DNA of 8,650 nt from NCBI GenBank assembly GCA_025938055.1, contig JAICQC010000190.1, positions 1 to 8,650 of the forward strand. The letters are read 5' to 3'. The translations under genes and the position numbers were made by a program. The notes below the pieces were generated by a model. The model was not told where the DNA came from and made no database searches. It worked only from the letters and a program-made list of their open reading frames with translations. Position 1 is the first letter of the stretch; each line of letters opens with the position of its first letter. Source of the DNA: Anaerolineales bacterium (GTDB lineage: Bacteria; Chloroflexota; Anaerolineae; Anaerolineales; Villigracilaceae). Of the stretch, positions 6,029-8,650 are shown one piece after another.

Positions 6029-6973
6029 ATGAAGGCTACTCCAGCCTTGCGTCGACCGTTTCTGCGCCCTGCCGTAAAAGAAGAGTTAATCGGCTGGCTG
6101 TTTGCGATGCCGTGGATTATTGGATTTCTATTGTTCCTTGTCGGGCCAATGCTGTTTTCCCTGTACACGAGTTTTACAACCTATAACATCATTGCCGACC
6201 CCAAGTGGATTGGACTCGAGAACTACGAAAATTTGTTCTTCGACGATCCACTCTTCTATAAGTCCCTTTCGAACACGTTTTGGATGGTGATCGTCAAGAC
6301 GCCTCTTGTCATGGTGGTGGCTATCGGGTTGGCGATGCTTCTCAATACGGACATCGCCGGAGGCAAGTTCTTCCGAACCATCATCTACCTGCCCAATGTG
6401 TTGTCGGGGATTGCTGCTATCTTTCTGTGGCAATTTATTCTTGCACCAAATGGATTGTTCAACGCTGCCCTCGGGTCATTGGGTATCCAGGGACCTGGTT
6501 GGTTCGTCGACCCGCTCTGGACCAAGCCCGGAATGGTCGTGATGGGCATGTGGTGGGTCGGGGGCAATGTCCTAATTTTCCTGGCGGGATTGAAGGGCAT
6601 TCCCAGAGAGCTGTATGAGGCGGCTGAGATCGATGGGGCCGGGGGCTGGCAGAAGACCAGGTATATCACTCTGCCCCTGCTCTCGCCCACGATATTCTTT
6701 GAAGTGGTCACCGGCATCATTGGCACATTCCAGATCTTTGCGACCGCCTTCATTCTGACGGGGAAAAATCCGCCGGTGGGTGAGCTTGGCCAGTCAATGC
6801 TCTTCTATGTCCTCTATTTGTACGATCGCGCGTTTGGGAAGGTCGGCCAGGGCGGTTTCCAGATGGGATATGCCTCAGCCATGGCGTGGGTGTTATTCAT
6901 CATCATCCTCGTGATCACCCTCCTCCAGCTCCGCTTAGCCAGACGCTGGGTCTACTATGAAACCGAACGGTAA
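6029..6973 (+). CDS. ABC sugar transporter permease, MalF/UgpA-like (CUT1)
   Basis: This 314-residue inner-membrane protein forms half of the transport channel. About six hydrophobic segments can be seen, near residues 22-48, 84-108, 115-137, 167-187, 220-244 and 281-303. The cytoplasmic EAA loop that docks the ATPase is at about 197-217 and reads EAAEIDGAGGWQKT followed by TLPLLSP, close to the family consensus. Length fits the six-helix permeases of the CUT1 family, without the extra N-terminal helices and periplasmic insert of E. coli MalF. The start has GGAGG 6 nt upstream. The gene follows the binding-protein gene after 84 bp containing a strong stem-loop, and the partner permease gene begins 20 bp after its stop, so the two should be translated from one mRNA and form a heterodimer. 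Confidence 0.95.
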   Translation: MKATPALRRPFLRPAVKEELIGWLFAMPWIIGFLLFLVGPMLFSLYTSFTTYNIIADPKWIGLENYENLFFDDPLFYKSLSNTFWMVIVKTPLVMVVAIGLAMLLNTDIAGGKFFRTIIYLPNVLSGIAAIFLWQFILAPNGLFNAALGSLGIQGPGWFVDPLWTKPGMVVMGMWWVGGNVLIFLAGLKGIPRELYEAAEIDGAGGWQKTRYITLPLLSPTIFFEVVTGIIGTFQIFATAFILTGKNPPVGELGQSMLFYVLYLYDRAFGKVGQGGFQMGYASAMAWVLFIIILVITLLQLRLARRWVYYETER

Positions 6974-6993
6974 AGAAAGTTAAGGAGGCAGCC

Positions 6994-7911
6994 ATGACAA
7001 CTTCTGTTGCAAAAGCCGGGAAGACCGTCTTCTCCCGTCAGGCGATGTTTAAACGGTCCTACTGGACACCTGGAAAAGTCATCACATTCCTGCTCTTGCT
7101 GGGAATCAGTATTCTTTTCATCATCCCGCTCTTGTGGATGATTTCGACGTCCCTCAAGGAGGCGCAAGACCTGGTAGGGTTTCGCTGGATTCCGACCCGC
7201 TTCGCATGGGAGAATTACGTCGATGCTTTTAGTTTCGGCATGTGGCCGCAATGGACCCTCAACACGGTCATCATCACCGTCTTCTCGGTGGTCGGCCAGG
7301 TACTCTCCTCTTCGATCGTCGCGTACTCTTTTGCCCGCTTGCGCTGGCGGGGACGGGATGTGCTCTTCCCCATCGTTCTGGCGACCATGATGCTGCCCAG
7401 TGTCGTCACCATGATCCCCCAGTTCGTCCTGTTTGCCAATTTGCCGGCGTTCGGCTTTATGGGATCCAGGGTATGGACGAATACGTTTTTGCCATTGATC
7501 GTTCCTGCGTTTACCGGCAGCGCGTTCTACATCTTCCTCCTGCGCCAGTTCATGCGTGGTATTCCCCAGGACCTTAGCGATGCCGCCCGGATCGATGGCG
7601 CCGGGGAATTGCGCATCTGGTGGAGTATTATCATGCCCATGACAAAACCCGCGCTGGCAGTCGTGGCGATCTTTACATTTCAGGGGGCGTGGCAGGACTT
7701 TATGGGTCCCCTGCTTTTTCTGCAGAGTGAGAAGTGGTACACCCTGCAGCTCGGTTTGCGTCAATTCGAGGCGGCTGCGGGAGGTTCACCGGCCTGGCAC
7801 TGGCTGATGGCTGCCAGCCTGATGGTGATGCTGCCGGTATTGATCGTCTTCATCGCATTCCAGCGTTATTTCATCGAAGGGTTCAACTTCTCTGGATTGG
7901 CGGGTCGGTGA
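6994..7911 (+). CDS. ABC sugar transporter permease, MalG/UgpE-like (CUT1)
   Basis: This 305-residue protein is the second channel subunit. Hydrophobic segments lie near residues 30-50, 90-112, 123-146, 165-185, 215-236 and 270-290. After the first segment comes STSLKEAQDL (51-60), and the C-terminus reads QRYFIEGFNFSGLAG, both characteristic of the MalG branch. The EAA loop at about 196-216 reads DAARIDGAGELRIWW followed by IMPMTKP, with the conserved IDGAG. A very good ribosome binding site, AAGGAGG (6982-6988), precedes the ATG by 5 nt. No ATPase gene follows; the next gene, starting 34 bp downstream, is unrelated to transport. The system therefore probably uses an ATPase encoded elsewhere, as known for MsmX/MsmK-dependent importers. 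Confidence 0.95.
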   Translation: MTTSVAKAGKTVFSRQAMFKRSYWTPGKVITFLLLLGISILFIIPLLWMISTSLKEAQDLVGFRWIPTRFAWENYVDAFSFGMWPQWTLNTVIITVFSVVGQVLSSSIVAYSFARLRWRGRDVLFPIVLATMMLPSVVTMIPQFVLFANLPAFGFMGSRVWTNTFLPLIVPAFTGSAFYIFLLRQFMRGIPQDLSDAARIDGAGELRIWWSIIMPMTKPALAVVAIFTFQGAWQDFMGPLLFLQSEKWYTLQLGLRQFEAAAGGSPAWHWLMAASLMVMLPVLIVFIAFQRYFIEGFNFSGLAGR

Positions 7912-7945
7912 GCCTGACACTGGTTGTGTGGCGGACGCAATTGAG

Positions 7946-8650
7946 ATGATCATCAGAAACGAAAAAGGCATTTGCCAGTTTGTATCCGAAACATATTGCC
8001 TGACTTTCCTCGCTGACCGGCCGTTCGTGAACCTGGAATCTCCACGCGGCGATCGACTGGCTGAGTTGTTTGCCTTGTCCAGCGTTCATTCCCTGGAAGG
8101 TCGTGATGATACGACGCAGATCGGGACATGGGAAATCGAGGAACAACCTGGTGTAACCACCTTTCTTCTGCGCGCGCAAAGCTCCCTGTGGAAAGCAAAA
8201 CGCTATCGTTTGCGCTGCTTTCCGCATCGCTTCATCTATGATATGGAAATCGAAGGAACCGGTCGGCTGGCGGAGGTGAATTACTTCGGCGGTTATTATT
8301 CCGGACAGCCCCGCTGGGGATCTGGGTTCTTCTGGTCAGGGCAGAATTTTCTGGCAGGTTTCAATCCCGAGCCGAACACGGCGGAGATCAACCACTTCTC
8401 ACCCCAAACCCATACACAGATTGACCTGATGGGGGTTCCTTTGCCTGGCAGAAGTGACTGGTTCTTCACACCTCCGCCTTTCTGCTTTAGCATGCAGTGG
8501 TCAGAGGGATGGCTCTCTCTTGGTGTCGAGACCATGCCAGGACAGAACCGCTTTACTGAATATGCCTACCGTGGGAGTCCATCAGCCTTCCATTTGCTAT
8601 TGTCCTATGAGGGTCATACTTCAGTCAGCGGAACCTATCAATTACCTGCC
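7946..8650 (+). CDS. Unrecognised aromatic-rich protein, N-terminal part (3' end outside window)
   Basis: An open frame runs from the ATG at 7946 to the last base of the window without a stop, giving at least 235 residues. I do not recognise the family. There is no signal peptide or membrane segment, so a cytoplasmic location is likely. The sequence alternates short hydrophobic and polar stretches, suggesting beta structure. It is very rich in Trp, Tyr and Phe, especially at residues 113-183 (NYFGGYYSG, GSGFFWSGQNF, SDWFFTPPPF). Such composition and the position after a sugar importer would fit the N-terminal beta-sandwich of a glycoside-processing enzyme, but no catalytic motif supports that. 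It starts 34 bp after the second permease gene and is likely the last known member of the transport operon. The ribosome binding site is weak (GGCGGA about 10 nt upstream). A GTG at 7928 is a possible alternative start. Confidence 0.7.
   Translation, partial: MIIRNEKGICQFVSETYCLTFLADRPFVNLESPRGDRLAELFALSSVHSLEGRDDTTQIGTWEIEEQPGVTTFLLRAQSSLWKAKRYRLRCFPHRFIYDMEIEGTGRLAEVNYFGGYYSGQPRWGSGFFWSGQNFLAGFNPEPNTAEINHFSPQTHTQIDLMGVPLPGRSDWFFTPPPFCFSMQWSEGWLSLGVETMPGQNRFTEYAYRGSPSAFHLLLSYEGHTSVSGTYQLPA

Noticed and set aside
6955..7764. 269-codon minus-strand open frame opposite the second permease gene
   Set aside because: It is antisense to a permease with an intact EAA motif. The translation is dominated by Arg, His, Asp, Gln and Gly with no recognisable domain.
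7920..7945. Terminator or promoter between the second permease and the last gene
   Set aside because: The 34-bp gap shows no inverted repeat with a T-run and no recognisable -35/-10 pair, so co-transcription is the simpler reading.
1..8650. CRISPR arrays, tRNA or rRNA genes, insertion sequences, phage attachment sites
   Set aside because: Nothing I saw by eye suggests regularly spaced repeats, tRNA-like cloverleaf segments, transposase motifs or flanking terminal repeats; nearly all of the window is accounted for by the listed genes.

Overview
The window looks like a carbohydrate-utilisation locus from a Gram-positive-type or monoderm-like environmental bacterium, most likely a member of the Chloroflexota (Anaerolineae-like). 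The main hint is the solute-binding lipoprotein: after its lipobox cysteine it carries a long Pro/Thr/Glu-rich spacer with 'TATPE' and 'TSTPGPG' elements, a style common in that phylum. GC is moderate, and strong AAGGAG/GGAGG ribosome binding sites precede the transport genes. The taxonomic call is inference.

Layout. Positions 1-717 (+) are the 3' end of a HEAT-repeat protein whose start lies upstream. It converges, with only 12 bp between the stop codons, on a two-gene minus-strand operon. That operon reads leftward: an L-fucose/L-arabinose isomerase-superfamily protein (3033-1609), then a ROK-family sugar kinase (1581-730). A 93-bp AT-rich divergent region (3034-3126) holds a near-consensus sigma-70-type promoter facing right, a weaker candidate facing left, and an inverted repeat that could serve both as operator. 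Rightward come a ROK-family repressor-like regulator (3127-4377), a sugar-binding lipoprotein (4508-5944), two CUT1-type ABC permeases (6029-6973 and 6994-7911), and the beginning of an unrecognised, aromatic-rich cytoplasmic protein (7946 to beyond 8650).

How the parts may work together (inference). The binding protein and permeases import a sugar or glycoside. The ATPase is not in this window and may be a shared MsmX/MalK-type subunit encoded elsewhere. The unknown last protein may process the imported compound. The isomerase converts an aldose to a ketose (or the reverse), the ROK kinase phosphorylates a sugar, and the ROK regulator senses the sugar and controls both directions from the shared intergenic region. 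No aldolase or hydrolase of known family is visible, so the substrate cannot be named.

The items most worth a second look are the isomerase-like protein with altered active-site acids, the unrecognised last gene, the compact divergent regulatory region, and three hairpins: a perfect 10-bp stem early in the regulator gene, a 13-bp stem between the binding-protein and permease genes, and an imperfect stem upstream of the binding-protein gene. No stretch over 300 bases lacks a gene, and I saw no RNA genes, CRISPR arrays or insertion sequences.
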